64,000 nucleotides of DNA from Gammaproteobacteria bacterium (GTDB taxonomy: Bacteria; Pseudomonadota; Gammaproteobacteria; Enterobacterales; Alteromonadaceae): NCBI GenBank assembly GCA_017302255.1, contig JAFLDV010000011.1:1-64000 (forward strand), given 5' to 3'. The notes under the pieces are model-generated. The model was not told where the DNA came from, did not search any database, and saw nothing but the letters and a program-made list of their open reading frames with translations. The number at the start of each line of letters is the position of its first letter. The stretch's first letter is position 1. This document shows positions 18,163 through 26,761 of the stretch, one piece after another. The translations under genes were made by a program, and so were the position numbers.

Positions 18163-18902
18163 TGATTGATGTGCATTGTCACATATTGCCAGGCATTGAT
18201 GACGGCGCAGCCAATTTAGCTGAGTCGATGGCTTTGTTGCGCTTGGCTGTGGCTGATGGCATTAAGCGCATGGTGGCGACACCACATATTAACCCAGGTT
18301 ATTTTGATAATAATCGTCAAACGATAAACCAAGCACTTGCCCATTTACGGGCTCAAATTAGCAGTGAACAGCTTGATATCGAAGTTGCCGCTGCTGCTGA
18401 GGTCCGCGTCACCGCTGATCTGATGCTTGCTGTTGAGCGTCAGCAACTGCCATTTTTAGGGAGTTGGCAGGGGCAGCAGGTATTGCTACTCGAATTTCCG
18501 CCGAGCCACATTCCTCCGGGTAGTGACAAGCTCATCAAATGGTTATCGCAAAAGGGCATCGTGGCAATGATTGCTCACCCTGAGCGTAATCGCGAAGTCC
18601 AATCTAACCTTGCATTGCTAGAACCTTTCCGCCGATTGGGCTGTTTGTTTCAACTCACAGCGTCTTCGTTGCTCGGCGATTTAGGTGAGCGGCATCAAAC
18701 CACTGCAAAGCAGCTCGTGCAGAACCGCGTTTATCATGTGATGGCATCAGATTGTCATAATGTTAATCGTCGGCCGCCACGCTTAACTGCAAGCATTGAA
18801 CAGGTTGCTGCTTTAACCGATCTTGATTACGCACAGTCCTTGGTATTTCATAATCCGCAAATTATTACCACAACTCTGGATTTCCAAAACGGGCAGGCTT
18901 AA
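18162..18902 (+). CDS. CpsB/CapC-type tyrosine-protein phosphatase
   Basis: A 246-residue PHP-fold, metal-dependent phosphotyrosine phosphatase, expected to dephosphorylate the tyrosine cluster of the kinase encoded just upstream. Metal-binding features are DVHCHILPGIDDGA at residues 3-16, ATPHINPGYF near 39-48, the AAEVRVT segment near 78, AHPERN near 138-143 and ASDCHN near 203-208. Gram-negative capsule systems commonly use a low-molecular-weight Wzb phosphatase instead; here the CpsB type, first known from Gram-positive bacteria, takes the place. The ATG overlaps the last base of the Wzc stop, and its own stop overlaps the next start, so the three genes are translated as a coupled set. 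Confidence 0.9.
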   Translation: MIDVHCHILPGIDDGAANLAESMALLRLAVADGIKRMVATPHINPGYFDNNRQTINQALAHLRAQISSEQLDIEVAAAAEVRVTADLMLAVERQQLPFLGSWQGQQVLLLEFPPSHIPPGSDKLIKWLSQKGIVAMIAHPERNREVQSNLALLEPFRRLGCLFQLTASSLLGDLGERHQTTAKQLVQNRVYHVMASDCHNVNRRPPRLTASIEQVAALTDLDYAQSLVFHNPQIITTTLDFQNGQA

Positions 18903-19585
18903 TGAAACGAGTGCTAGCGAGTTTACTGCTGCTGTTGGTGCTTGGATATGCCTTTAACGCCGCGCGGGTTGGGCTTGCCAATACTGCCTATTTTCAAGCG
19001 CGCTTTCTGCTAGATAAATGGCAACAGCAGCCGCAAGCAATTACCCAAAGTAATTATCAACAAGCCTATGATTTTGCAGATAGAAGTGTATTACTAGCAC
19101 CGAATAATCCGCATTATAAAATCACCAAAGCGAAAATTGTTTTATGGGGCTATCACGCAGGGTTTAGCCAAGATTCGCAAGTTGTCGATTTAGGGAAGCT
19201 GTATCAAACAGCCATTTCGCAAAGGCCGCAGTGGCCAGAGGCCTATGCAGATTATGCATGGTATCTCAGCGGGATAAAGGATGATTTTCCGCAAGCAATG
19301 CTGAATTTGAATCAAGCAGTCAAGTACGGTCCTTTTCATGGTGATTCTTTGGAGACGGTACTCAAAGTTGCCTTTAGTCGCTGGCAGCAACTTACTCCAG
19401 AACAAAAAGCGGAATTTTACCCATTAATCCCAAGGGCACTGCAAAGTAATTCACGAAACAATGTACTAATGATGGTCAAGCAGTATAAAAAGGAGTTTGT
19501 CGTGTGCTATTACCTGAAACGACAAGGGCAGCTCCCGCAAAAGCTTTGGTCTTCAGTAGAGCGCCAGCTCTGTTTGGCTAATTAA
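18902..19585 (+). CDS. VpsP-like polysaccharide biosynthesis protein
   Basis: A 227-residue protein with an N-terminal membrane anchor or uncleaved signal (VLASLLLLLVLGYAFNAARVG) and a helical, tetratricopeptide-like rest: NYQQAYDFADRSVLLAPNNP, KLYQTAISQRPQWPEAYADYAW and QAMLNLNQAVKYGPFHGDS. Length, anchor and repeats match my memory of VpsP from the Vibrio exopolysaccharide locus and its relatives in Alteromonadales; its biochemical role is not known. It probably acts in the periplasm as a scaffold for polymerisation or export. The start overlaps the previous stop, making it part of the wzc-phosphatase unit. The family assignment is recognition without a search. Confidence 0.65.
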   Translation: MKRVLASLLLLLVLGYAFNAARVGLANTAYFQARFLLDKWQQQPQAITQSNYQQAYDFADRSVLLAPNNPHYKITKAKIVLWGYHAGFSQDSQVVDLGKLYQTAISQRPQWPEAYADYAWYLSGIKDDFPQAMLNLNQAVKYGPFHGDSLETVLKVAFSRWQQLTPEQKAEFYPLIPRALQSNSRNNVLMMVKQYKKEFVVCYYLKRQGQLPQKLWSSVERQLCLAN

Positions 19586-19605
19586 CCTCTGACTAGGAGC
19601 GCTGG

Positions 19606-20004
19606 ATGCAACCGACAGAAGATATCCGCTCTGATGAAACCATCGCCAAGCTACTCAGTAAAATGCCTGATGAGGTTAGTTCGAGTTTTACAGAGCCTCA
19701 GCTAAGTCAGCTACGGTTGGTGTTAGGTGCAAGGCAATGGGGCAAGCATAAAGTTGACCTTCGCGGAACCTTTGGCATTGGCAGGACTCGTTATTATTAT
19801 GTATTTGTCGCTGGACGAAATATTCGCCATTATCAACGACCGGGACAAGTTGGCCGTTTAATGTTGGCATCGTTCATCGCATTAGCGTTAATTGGCGCGT
19901 CGATAGTTGGGTTATTGCTGCTATATCTGCTGAAGTCAGCATTGGGGATTGATATTTTTGGCGACTTTTCACTTGGTATTTGGCATTGGTTTAAATCTTT
20001 ATAA
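19606..20004 (+). CDS. Small membrane protein of EPS operon, unknown function
   Basis: A 132-residue protein of unknown function. Residues 1-85 are hydrophilic, with SKMPDEVSSSFTEPQLSQL and then the basic/aromatic stretch VDLRGTFGIGRTRYYYVFVAG; residues 86-115 form one long or two short membrane helices (LMLASFIALALIGASIVGLLLLYLL). The end is aromatic (GIWHWFKSL). It is the last gene of the second EPS operon, with a GGAG site nine bases before the ATG, and a terminator follows within 25 bases. Topology suggests a cytoplasmic N-terminal domain tethered to the inner membrane. The conserved position next to a VpsP-like gene points to an EPS function, which is inference. Confidence 0.7.
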   Translation: MQPTEDIRSDETIAKLLSKMPDEVSSSFTEPQLSQLRLVLGARQWGKHKVDLRGTFGIGRTRYYYVFVAGRNIRHYQRPGQVGRLMLASFIALALIGASIVGLLLLYLLKSALGIDIFGDFSLGIWHWFKSL

Positions 20005-20024
20005 TCAATTATTTGCATAAAAAA

Positions 20025-20046
20025 AGCTGGCACTCGCCAGCTTTTT
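20025..20046. terminator. Bidirectional intrinsic terminator
   Basis: The stem AGCTGGC/GCCAGCT (20025-20042, loop ACTC) is flanked by A-rich sequence upstream and TTTTT downstream, so it ends both the EPS operon (plus strand) and ttcA (minus strand). Confidence 0.9.
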
Positions 20047-20055
20047 GCACTGGAA

Positions 20056-21003
20056 TTAAATTAATTCCAGTGGTTGCACTAGCACTGCAGCATTTTTCGG
20101 ACTGTCACTGGCTGTATCGTCATCGTCACATTCCGCAAGGCCAACGGGAGTAGTCGGTACTGACTCTTTATCAAAGGCTGTGTCAGATGCAAAAAGCGCT
20201 GCGTTCTCGCGAGTCACTTGCTTAAAATCAAACAGGTTTTTGTCAATCATGTGCGAAGGCACAATGTTTTGCATTGCTTGGAACATAGTCTCGATGCGGC
20301 CTGGGAAGCGTTTATCCCAATCTTGCAGCATTTCTTTGACCACCTGGCGTTGTAAGCCGTCTTGAGAGCCACAGAGGTTACAAGGAATAATTGGAAACTC
20401 TTTTGCAATCGAATATTTTTCGATGTCTTTTTCTTTGCAATAAGCCAAAGGACGGATAACGATATGCTCGCCATTATCACTAATCAGTTTTGGCGGCATC
20501 GACTTCATTTTGCCACCGTAGAACATGTTGAGGAACATTGTTTCTAGCATGTCATCGCGGTGGTGGCCCAGCGCGATTTTGGTAGCACCAAGCTCTTTAG
20601 CAGTGCGATACAATATGCCCCGACGTAAGCGACTACACAAAGAACAAGTAGTTTTGCCTTCTGGGACTTTCTCTTTGACGATGGAGTAGGTATCTTCAGT
20701 GACGATTTGAAAATCAACACCAATCCTAGCTAGGTATGTCGGTAATACATCTGCCGGAAAACCAGGTTGTTTCTGGTCTAAATTAACTGCCACTATGCTG
20801 AAATTGATTGGAGCTGACTGTTGCAGGTTTAGCAGAATATCCAACATTGTGTAGCTATCTTTGCCGCCAGATAAACAGACCATCACTTTATCGCCTTCAC
20901 TGATCATATCGAAATCAGCAATAGCTTGGCCAACGCCTCGGCGTAAGCGTTTATGTAATTTGTTCAAATTGTATTGGGCTTTAGCGGCCGCAGCGTGAGA
21001 CAT
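20056..21003 (-). CDS. ttcA: tRNA 2-thiocytidine(32) synthetase TtcA
   Basis: A 315-residue ATP-dependent sulfurtransferase that makes 2-thiocytidine at tRNA position 32. The PP-loop SGGKDS is at residues 45-50; the iron-sulfur cluster cysteines are in CSLC (120 and 123) and IPCNLC (208 and 211). [19 protein letters not shown] near 146 is typical of the family. The last 40 residues (from about 275) are acidic and Ser/Thr-rich ([11 protein letters not shown]), a tail outside the catalytic core. It follows uspE and fnr on the same strand with gaps of 120 and 174 bases, an order also seen in enterobacteria and Shewanella. The cluster makes it oxygen-sensitive, in keeping with its Fnr neighbour. 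Confidence 0.95.
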   Translation of the reverse strand: MSHAAAAKAQYNLNKLHKRLRRGVGQAIADFDMISEGDKVMVCLSGGKDSYTMLDILLNLQQSAPINFSIVAVNLDQKQPGFPADVLPTYLARIGVDFQIVTEDTYSIVKEKVPEGKTTCSLCSRLRRGILYRTAKELGATKIALGHHRDDMLETMFLNMFYGGKMKSMPPKLISDNGEHIVIRPLAYCKEKDIEKYSIAKEFPIIPCNLCGSQDGLQRQVVKEMLQDWDKRFPGRIETMFQAMQNIVPSHMIDKNLFDFKQVTRENAALFASDTAFDKESVPTTPVGLAECDDDDTASDSPKNAAVLVQPLELI

Positions 21004-21079
21004 AACAACACCAGTTCACAGAAAAATGGCGCACATTATAGCGAAAACTTTAGCAATGCCCAACAGCTTAAGTACAGAA

Positions 21080-21110
21080 GCCACTGGTAATACCGATTTA
21101 CCAGTGGCAT
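21080..21110 (-). terminator. Terminator-like hairpin after uspE
   Basis: An 11-base perfect stem (21080-21090 with 21098-21108) with a 7-base loop lies just after the uspE stop. On the minus strand it is followed by TTCTGTACTT, a weak T tract, so termination may be partial. Confidence 0.6.
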
Positions 21111-21123
21111 TAAGCTAAATCGA

Positions 21124-22044
21124 TCAGCTTAAAGGATGATGTTCTGGTTTTAGTGCCAGAATGTCGCAATCCAAGCGGTCAATGACATGTTCTGCTGTAT
21201 TGCCGATGATGGCGGCAGATAGGCCTGTGCGGCCAATAGTGCCGATAATGACGATTTCTGCGTCGATATCTTGAGCAACTTTCGGGATCACATCTTCTGG
21301 CATGCCTTCCAGCACATGACAATATTCTGTATCTATACCATGACTATCAGCCAATGCTTTCACTGCATCTTGGTGATGATGACGCATGCTATCGTTATAT
21401 TCGGTTGGATTAAATTCAGGTATTTCGATGGCTACATGGATCGGGGTACCTGGATAGGCATTCACTAAATGCACTTGCCCGTGTAACATTCGCGCGACCG
21501 CTTGTGCTTGCTTGATAATATTTGAATTAAGCGCTTTATGATGCGCTTGTTCGCTGCCGGCATTAACTGCAGCAAGTACTTGCCCATGTTCAGGCCACGC
21601 GTGGTCTTTTACCAATAAAACTGGACAGGGGCATTTACGCAGCACGTTCCAATCGGTCGGGGTGAATATCATGGATTTCAACACATCGTGGTCATGAGTG
21701 CCTTTAATCACCAAATCGTAGCCATTCTCTGCGACACTTTCGACAATTGCTTCAAAAGGCCGGTTATGCCACACAACCTTTGTCGTGCATTCAATTGATT
21801 TTTCCCGGGCAGCACGTAACAAACTATCAATCCAAATCTCACGGTCTTTAATCACGGCAAGGCGCATTGATTCTCGCTCTTCACCAGAAAGCATCGTGGT
21901 CATTTCATAGGAGAAATCATAGATTGATAAAAATGCAGTTATACGGCAGGCGGTATGTTCAGCCAGTTCTAGCGCGCGATTTAATGCTTTTTGTGATTCT
22001 GAGGTTGGGTCTAAGACCACTAAAACGTCCTGAAATGTCGCCAC
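21124..22044 (-). CDS. uspE: Universal stress protein E
   Basis: A 306-residue cytoplasmic protein made of two tandem Usp domains, the UspE architecture. Domain 1 starts FQDVLVVLDPTSESQKAL and ends at CPCPVLLVKD near residue 145; domain 2 runs from HGQVLAAVNAGSEQAHH to the ATP-site-like end VIIGTIGRTGLSAAIIGNTAEHVI near 275. The glycine-rich G-x2-G-x9-G loop is visible in domain 2 and altered in domain 1, as usual for UspE. It is downstream of fnr on the same strand, separated by 174 bases containing a weak hairpin, so it may have its own promoter. The role is stress survival; the mechanism is not defined in the family. Confidence 0.92.
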   Translation of the reverse strand: MATFQDVLVVLDPTSESQKALNRALELAEHTACRITAFLSIYDFSYEMTTMLSGEERESMRLAVIKDREIWIDSLLRAAREKSIECTTKVVWHNRPFEAIVESVAENGYDLVIKGTHDHDVLKSMIFTPTDWNVLRKCPCPVLLVKDHAWPEHGQVLAAVNAGSEQAHHKALNSNIIKQAQAVARMLHGQVHLVNAYPGTPIHVAIEIPEFNPTEYNDSMRHHHQDAVKALADSHGIDTEYCHVLEGMPEDVIPKVAQDIDAEIVIIGTIGRTGLSAAIIGNTAEHVIDRLDCDILALKPEHHPLS

Positions 22045-22189
22045 GATATTTTCTCCAATGCGGTGAGCTTTAGCAAAGTGTAGACAACATTAGCGGATTT
22101 GACAGAACTAAGCTTGCACTGGATCAACAGAAGCCAAATTAACTTAATGAATTGGCGAGATTTTTAGGAAACTAATTTGGGAAACTGAG

Positions 22190-22209
22190 GCGGGTAGCAG
22201 GCTACCCGC
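22190..22209 (-). terminator. Hairpin after fnr
   Basis: GCGGGTAGC (22190-22198) and GCTACCCGC (22201-22209) form a GC-rich stem right after the fnr stop. The following T tract on the minus strand is poor (AGTTTCCC), so this may be a weak terminator or an RNA-end stabiliser. Confidence 0.55.
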
Positions 22210-22218
22210 AACTCTGAA

Positions 22219-22935
22219 TTACTTAGCGATTTTTGCCATGCCGGCAACGCGACTTAGCTCATCGAAATTGGTGATGGTGATTAATTTGCCATCAACGTGG
22301 ATCAGATCGTCTTTATGGAAACGGCCTAATAAGCGACTAATGGTTTCAACAGTGAGCCCTAAGTAATTGCCAATTTCGCCCCGAGTCATAGTCAAGCGGA
22401 ATTCCTTGCGAGAGAATCCACGATTTGCAAAACGCTGCGCTAGGTTAGTTAAAAAAGCAGCAAGTTTTTCCTCGGCGGTTTTTCGGTTGAGTAGCAACAT
22501 CATTTGTTGATCGCCAGAGATGTCTTGGCTCATCAGGCGCATAAGTTGCTGACGCAATTTGGGAAGTTGGTCTAACAAGTTATCTAGATTATTAAATGGA
22601 ATTTCACAAACCATGGCAGTTTCAAGTGCCTGTGCATAACTTGGATGGTTGTTCTCGCCGATAGCATCAAACCCAATTACATCTCCTGGGAGATGAAAAC
22701 CAGTGATCTGCTCTTCGCCTTGTTCGGTTAATGTATAAGTTTTAAACGAACCAGTACGCACAGCGTATAACGCTTGCAGAGGTTTACCAGCTTCAAATAA
22801 GTGGTCACCTTTATGTGCTGGGCGTTTGCGTTGAATAATATGGTCCAGTTTATCAAGTTCACTGTCGTTTAATGAAAATGGTAAACATAACTGGCTAAAA
22901 CCACATTCCTGGCAATTGATTGACGCTGAGCTCAT
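22219..22935 (-). CDS. fnr: Anaerobic regulator Fnr (EtrA)
   Basis: A 238-residue Crp/Fnr-family oxygen-sensing transcription factor. The [4Fe-4S] ligands are Cys8, Cys11, Cys17 and Cys110, with the same 93-residue spacing between the last two as in E. coli Fnr. The cyclic-nucleotide-like sensor domain spans about 25-150; the helix-turn-helix [21 protein letters not shown] near 186-206 keeps the E-x2-SR recognition residues. It is 42 bases after the TauE-like gene of the cbb3 maturation operon, so it may be co-transcribed with it and also control the adjacent cco genes. I could not find a convincing Fnr box before ccoN. Identity is secure. Confidence 0.96.
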   Translation of the reverse strand: MSSASINCQECGFSQLCLPFSLNDSELDKLDHIIQRKRPAHKGDHLFEAGKPLQALYAVRTGSFKTYTLTEQGEEQITGFHLPGDVIGFDAIGENNHPSYAQALETAMVCEIPFNNLDNLLDQLPKLRQQLMRLMSQDISGDQQMMLLLNRKTAEEKLAAFLTNLAQRFANRGFSRKEFRLTMTRGEIGNYLGLTVETISRLLGRFHKDDLIHVDGKLITITNFDELSRVAGMAKIAK

Positions 22936-22977
22936 TTGAGTGTTTCCAAAGTTTATCCAAAAAATCCGTCCCTTAGC

Positions 22978-23655
22978 TTAAAAAACTAAGGCGGTTAGTG
23001 CAAGGTAAATCGTCTTAAAGCCGAAATAAGCAAGGACCAACGCGGCAAGAATTCTTACCGACATATGTTGTTTCAGGGCGTTAACTTGTTGCGCTGCTTG
23101 GCCGGTTAGCAACACCGCAGGTAAGGTACCGATACCAAAAGCAAACATCCAAATAGCACCTGCTTGCGCGCTGCCGCTGCTTAAACTCCAACTTAAACCG
23201 GAGTATACCAACCCACAGGGCAGATAGCCCCAACAGAGTCCATATAGTACCGCTTTATACCCGCTGTTAATTGGCAGTAGTTTGGTAGATAACGGCTGAA
23301 TTCGACGCCACAGTCGAGCACCGAACACCTCTAAACGTGTGAGCACAGTCCATATACGACTCACATAACAGGCCATCAGCACGAGCATCAAACCGCCAAG
23401 TAATTGCAAAATGTGGCTGAACGGCCCAATGCCAAGTGCGGTTGCGCCTAATGCACCAAACAGAGCACCTAATATCGCATAACTTGAAATTCTTCCAAGA
23501 CTTAGCATGAGTTGCAAGAACAGCATTTTACTGCGACTTTGCTGCTGCATCATCATCTGTAGCGCGCTTGCCATACCGCCGCACATCACTAAACAGTGGC
23601 CTGAGCCGAAAAAACCAACAAGTAATGCAGTAAATAATTCAGGTTGTTCGGTCAT
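22978..23655 (-). CDS. TauE/SafE-like (DsbD_2) membrane protein of cbb3 maturation cluster
   Basis: A 225-residue inner-membrane protein with about six hydrophobic segments. The N-terminal GFFGSGHCLVMCGGMASAL (residues 14-32) with a His-Cys and Met-Cys pair is the hallmark of the 'sulfite exporter TauE/SafE'-labelled proteins that sit beside ccoS; a second glycine-rich cassette follows near 120-140 (YGLCWGYLPCGLVYSGLSW), including another cysteine. The cysteines suggest metal or thiol handling for oxidase assembly rather than sulfite export; this is inference from position and motif. The start overlaps the ccoS stop by four bases, giving a coupled ccoI-ccoS-tauE unit. Confidence 0.85.
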   Translation of the reverse strand: MTEQPELFTALLVGFFGSGHCLVMCGGMASALQMMMQQQSRSKMLFLQLMLSLGRISSYAILGALFGALGATALGIGPFSHILQLLGGLMLVLMACYVSRIWTVLTRLEVFGARLWRRIQPLSTKLLPINSGYKAVLYGLCWGYLPCGLVYSGLSWSLSSGSAQAGAIWMFAFGIGTLPAVLLTGQAAQQVNALKQHMSVRILAALVLAYFGFKTIYLALTALVF

Positions 23656-23831
23656 AACTCATGCTTTGGCGGTTTTGATTTTTGTTCGGTGTTTTTCTCG
23701 TCAAATAAGATACTAAAACCTTCTTTATCTAAATCGTCGAACTGTTTAGTGCGAACAGCCCAAAAGAAAATTCCTAAACCAATCATCACGAACAGCAAGG
23801 CAATAGGGATTAATACGTAGATGATGCTCAT
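23652..23831 (-). CDS. ccoS: Cytochrome cbb3 maturation protein CcoS
   Basis: A 59-residue inner-membrane protein needed in other bacteria for insertion of cofactors into cbb3 oxidase. One membrane helix (IIYVLIPIALLFVMIGLGIFFWAV) is followed by the family box RTKQFDDLDKEGFSILFD. The real start is the ATG at 23831, which overlaps the ccoI stop in an ATGA arrangement; the longer open frame to 23921 runs back into ccoI and is not used. The tail is lysine-rich and variable. It also overlaps the next gene by four bases. Confidence 0.94.
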   Translation of the reverse strand: MSIIYVLIPIALLFVMIGLGIFFWAVRTKQFDDLDKEGFSILFDEKNTEQKSKPPKHEL

Positions 23832-26218
23832 GATTTTAATAACCTTAAGGAGTTGGATACCACTAACAAAGAGCTTGTTGACATCCCAATCACCGCAATA
23901 TAAGGCGATACAAAGCCACATACCGCCAATGGAATAATTACCAGATTATAACCAAACGCCCAAATAAGGTTCTGTTTTATCACTCGACGAGCGCGTTGAG
24001 CGCCTTCGATTAATTGAAAGAGTGCGGTTAAATCGTTATGCAATAGTACAACGTCGGCCTGATTCTTCGACAGATCAGTGCCTGAATCTAAAGCAACTGA
24101 GACATGAGCAGCGTGAAAACAGGGACTATCATTGATACCGTCACCAACCATCAATACTGTTTCCCCTCGTTCAGTCGCCTTTGTTATTTGCGCAACCTTT
24201 TCTTCAGGCGAACACCCCTGATAAAGCTCGTCTATTTGGAGGGTATTAGCAACTAACGCGGCGTTAGCTGAGCTGTCACCGGTTATAATGGCCATTTTAA
24301 TGCCGTTGGTCCGCAGTTTTTTGACAAGGCTTTCCACCTCTGGACGAATGGCGTCGGAGAGAGTAATAGTTGCGACCAGTTTGTTGTCGACAGTCATACA
24401 GACTGGTGCCGACTGGCTTACATTGCAAAAACTAGCGCTGCCGATCCGAACACTACGCCATTCTGTTTGATGCCACCAAAGCGCTTGTAAGCCATTACCA
24501 ACCACCAGCTCAACATCTTGTAGTTGAATTTCACCTTGCAAATGCGGCAGAAAGGCTTTGGCAATAGGATGCTCAGACCGTAATTCGAGGTGTGCAGCTA
24601 GTTGAAGTAATTGAGTTTCGTTAAAATCAGGGTGGTGCACCGTGAACTGCTCAATGCTGAATTTGCCTTGAGTTAATGTGCCGGTTTTATCAAAGAATAC
24701 GGTAGATAGTTTGGGTAGCGAAGCCAGAACTTGTTGATTTTTAATTAAAATACCTTTTCTGTTGAGCCAAGCCAGTGCACAAGTAATTGCTGTTGGCGTT
24801 GCCAAGCTAAGTGCGCAAGGGCAGGTGGCAACCAATACGGATAAAGTAACCCAAAAGGCACGACTTTCATCGAGGTAGAAGTACCAAACTAAAAACGTTG
24901 CTGTGGCAACCACTAATAAACGCTGGACAAAAAAGCGAGCAATTTTATCAGTCTTCTCTAGCAGTGCTGGTTTTTGGTGTAAGGTCTGCTGTTGTAGTTG
25001 AATGATTTGACCGAGTCTGGATTCAGTCAGGGCTTTGGCAACACGAACGGTCAAAATACCATCATGATTATTGCTACCCGCAAGAACTAAATCATTGGTT
25101 TGCTTCGTGACCGCCTGATATTCGCCGGTCAGCATCGACTCATCAACCGAGCTTTGACCGCTAACTACAATGCCGTCTGCTGGGATAGTTTCACCTGCTT
25201 TCACTAAAATGACATCGCCAATTTTCAGTTTGCGAGCAGGGATTGTTTCTGTACGATCGTCTAGCCAAAGCTCTGCGCTTACTGGCATTATTTTCAATAG
25301 GTTGGAGGTTGCATCACGCGCTTGTTTTCGCGCTCTAAATTCAAAGAATTTACCGACTTGCAGTAAAAACACGAACATACAAACCGATTCAAAATAGACG
25401 TCACCTGTATCTGATACTGTGGCGTACAAAGAAGCAATAAAGGTGTAATAAATGGCCAGGGTAATTGGCACATCCATGTTTAATTCGCGTTGACGTAGTG
25501 CGCGATAGGCACTTTTCGTAAAGGGCATTGCTGAGTAAGCCATTACAGGGAGAGTTAGCAGCAAACTTACCCAGCGAAGATATCCCTCATATTGCGCTTC
25601 AATGCCAGTATGTTCGCCAAAATACAAGCCGAATGCGAGCATCATTACTTGCATGGTCATGATGCCGGCTACAGCAAGACGCTTCAGATAGTCCTGCATT
25701 TCTTTTTTGAAACTTTCTTCTTCAGCATCAGCGACAAAGGGGCTAGCTTGGTAGCCTAAGCTATTAATCGAATTAAGAATTTCGCTAAGAGGGCGAGTGT
25801 TAGCATCCCAAATAAGTTCACAACGGGAAGTTGCAGAATTGACCTGTACTCTTTTTACGGCAGTATCTGCTTGAAAGTTTTTCTCGATAAGCCACGCGCA
25901 AGCCGCACAACTCATGCCAGCAATTGATAACTCGATACGTTGAAACTCGCCTTGCAGTACTGCGAGTTCGGCAAGAATGTCGGGGTGATCATACGACTGT
26001 AATTGTTGTAATTCCGCGGGGACCGCGTCGGCTTTACTAGCAGGTTTGGATCTGAAACGATAATAATCGCTAAGCCCTTGTTTGATAATGGTATCTGCTA
26101 CCGCCTGACAACCGGGGCAACAACAAGCTCGTGACTCACCATCGAACTCAACCATAAAATTACAGTTGTCAGGTACAGCTTCATGACAATGAAAACAAGG
26201 GACAGCAGATTTGCTCAA
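23828..26218 (-). CDS. ccoI: Copper-translocating P-type ATPase CcoI
   Basis: A 796-residue P1B-type ATPase that exports Cu to the periplasm for the CuB site of cbb3 oxidase. An N-terminal cysteine-rich domain (CFHCHEAV at 8-15 and CCCPGCQAVAD at 32-42) precedes a heavy-metal-associated domain with GMSCAACAW at 101-109. The ATPase core has TGEYQAVTK (actuator), the membrane CPC in TCPCALSLATP, the phosphorylation site DKTGTLTQG, SEHPIAKAF with the HP pair, and GDGINDS. Eight membrane helices are expected. It is one base from the ccoH stop and overlaps ccoS. The extra Cys cluster at the N-terminus is typical of the CcoI branch rather than CopA. Confidence 0.96.
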   Translation of the reverse strand: MSKSAVPCFHCHEAVPDNCNFMVEFDGESRACCCPGCQAVADTIIKQGLSDYYRFRSKPASKADAVPAELQQLQSYDHPDILAELAVLQGEFQRIELSIAGMSCAACAWLIEKNFQADTAVKRVQVNSATSRCELIWDANTRPLSEILNSINSLGYQASPFVADAEEESFKKEMQDYLKRLAVAGIMTMQVMMLAFGLYFGEHTGIEAQYEGYLRWVSLLLTLPVMAYSAMPFTKSAYRALRQRELNMDVPITLAIYYTFIASLYATVSDTGDVYFESVCMFVFLLQVGKFFEFRARKQARDATSNLLKIMPVSAELWLDDRTETIPARKLKIGDVILVKAGETIPADGIVVSGQSSVDESMLTGEYQAVTKQTNDLVLAGSNNHDGILTVRVAKALTESRLGQIIQLQQQTLHQKPALLEKTDKIARFFVQRLLVVATATFLVWYFYLDESRAFWVTLSVLVATCPCALSLATPTAITCALAWLNRKGILIKNQQVLASLPKLSTVFFDKTGTLTQGKFSIEQFTVHHPDFNETQLLQLAAHLELRSEHPIAKAFLPHLQGEIQLQDVELVVGNGLQALWWHQTEWRSVRIGSASFCNVSQSAPVCMTVDNKLVATITLSDAIRPEVESLVKKLRTNGIKMAIITGDSSANAALVANTLQIDELYQGCSPEEKVAQITKATERGETVLMVGDGINDSPCFHAAHVSVALDSGTDLSKNQADVVLLHNDLTALFQLIEGAQRARRVIKQNLIWAFGYNLVIIPLAVCGFVSPYIAVIGMSTSSLLVVSNSLRLLKS

Positions 26219-26219
26219 T

Positions 26220-26699
26220 TTAGTAACTCAGCTTGATTTCTTCAGTCGCAGGTAACACAAAACTGGCGCGAAGTTTCCATTCTTCTTTAGTGTCAGAGAC
26301 CACAAGATTCCACTTGCCGTCGAGAACACTAGGTAAATCTGCAACAAACATCGATTCACCACTGCGTTCCGCAACCACTTTAAAGTCTTTGCTTGCAACA
26401 GTGTTGTGTACGAAGTTTAGTTGCAATTCGTTACCTAAAAGTGGGTTGGCCTTTAGGTTGACAATTACTTTATTGCCAGCCAACAGCACACCACCGGAAA
26501 GGTTACGGCTTGCGGCTTCACGATATTTGGCCAGATTCATATTAATCGCTTTACCTTCAGCGTAATAATCATCAACGACTAAATCGGGATTTTGTTTATT
26601 CATGATGTAAACGGTATGCACAGCTTTTAGTACTGAAAATACCGGCAAGCTAATAAGTAGCCAAGGCCAAAACTGCTTATACCAAGGTTTAACAACCAT
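26220..26699 (-). CDS. ccoH: Cytochrome cbb3 assembly protein CcoH (FixH)
   Basis: A 159-residue FixH-family protein: one N-terminal membrane helix (FWPWLLISLPVFSVLKAVHTVYI, residues 10-32), the family box DLVVDDYYAEGKAINMNLAKY near 40-60, then an immunoglobulin-like periplasmic domain (AGNKVIVNLKANPLLGNELQLNF and SDTKEEWKLRASFVL). It is thought to help assemble or stabilise cbb3 oxidase subunits. Transcription probably starts separately from ccoNOQP, because an intrinsic terminator lies between ccoP and this gene. No ccoG (a polyferredoxin usually found here) precedes it. Its stop is one base from the ccoI start. Confidence 0.92.
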   Translation of the reverse strand: MVVKPWYKQFWPWLLISLPVFSVLKAVHTVYIMNKQNPDLVVDDYYAEGKAINMNLAKYREAASRNLSGGVLLAGNKVIVNLKANPLLGNELQLNFVHNTVASKDFKVVAERSGESMFVADLPSVLDGKWNLVVSDTKEEWKLRASFVLPATEEIKLSY

Positions 26700-26715
26700 T
26701 TATCTGACCTCATAT

Positions 26716-26742
26716 AAAGAAGCCCCAGAGCGGGGCTTCTTT
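26716..26742 (-). terminator. Intrinsic terminator after ccoNOQP
   Basis: An 11-base perfect stem (26716-26726 with 26732-26742) and a 5-base loop lie between ccoP and ccoH. Read on the minus strand it is GC-rich and followed by TTTAT. It separates the oxidase structural genes from the maturation genes. Confidence 0.85.
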
Positions 26743-26761
26743 TCATACTGACAATTACGAA

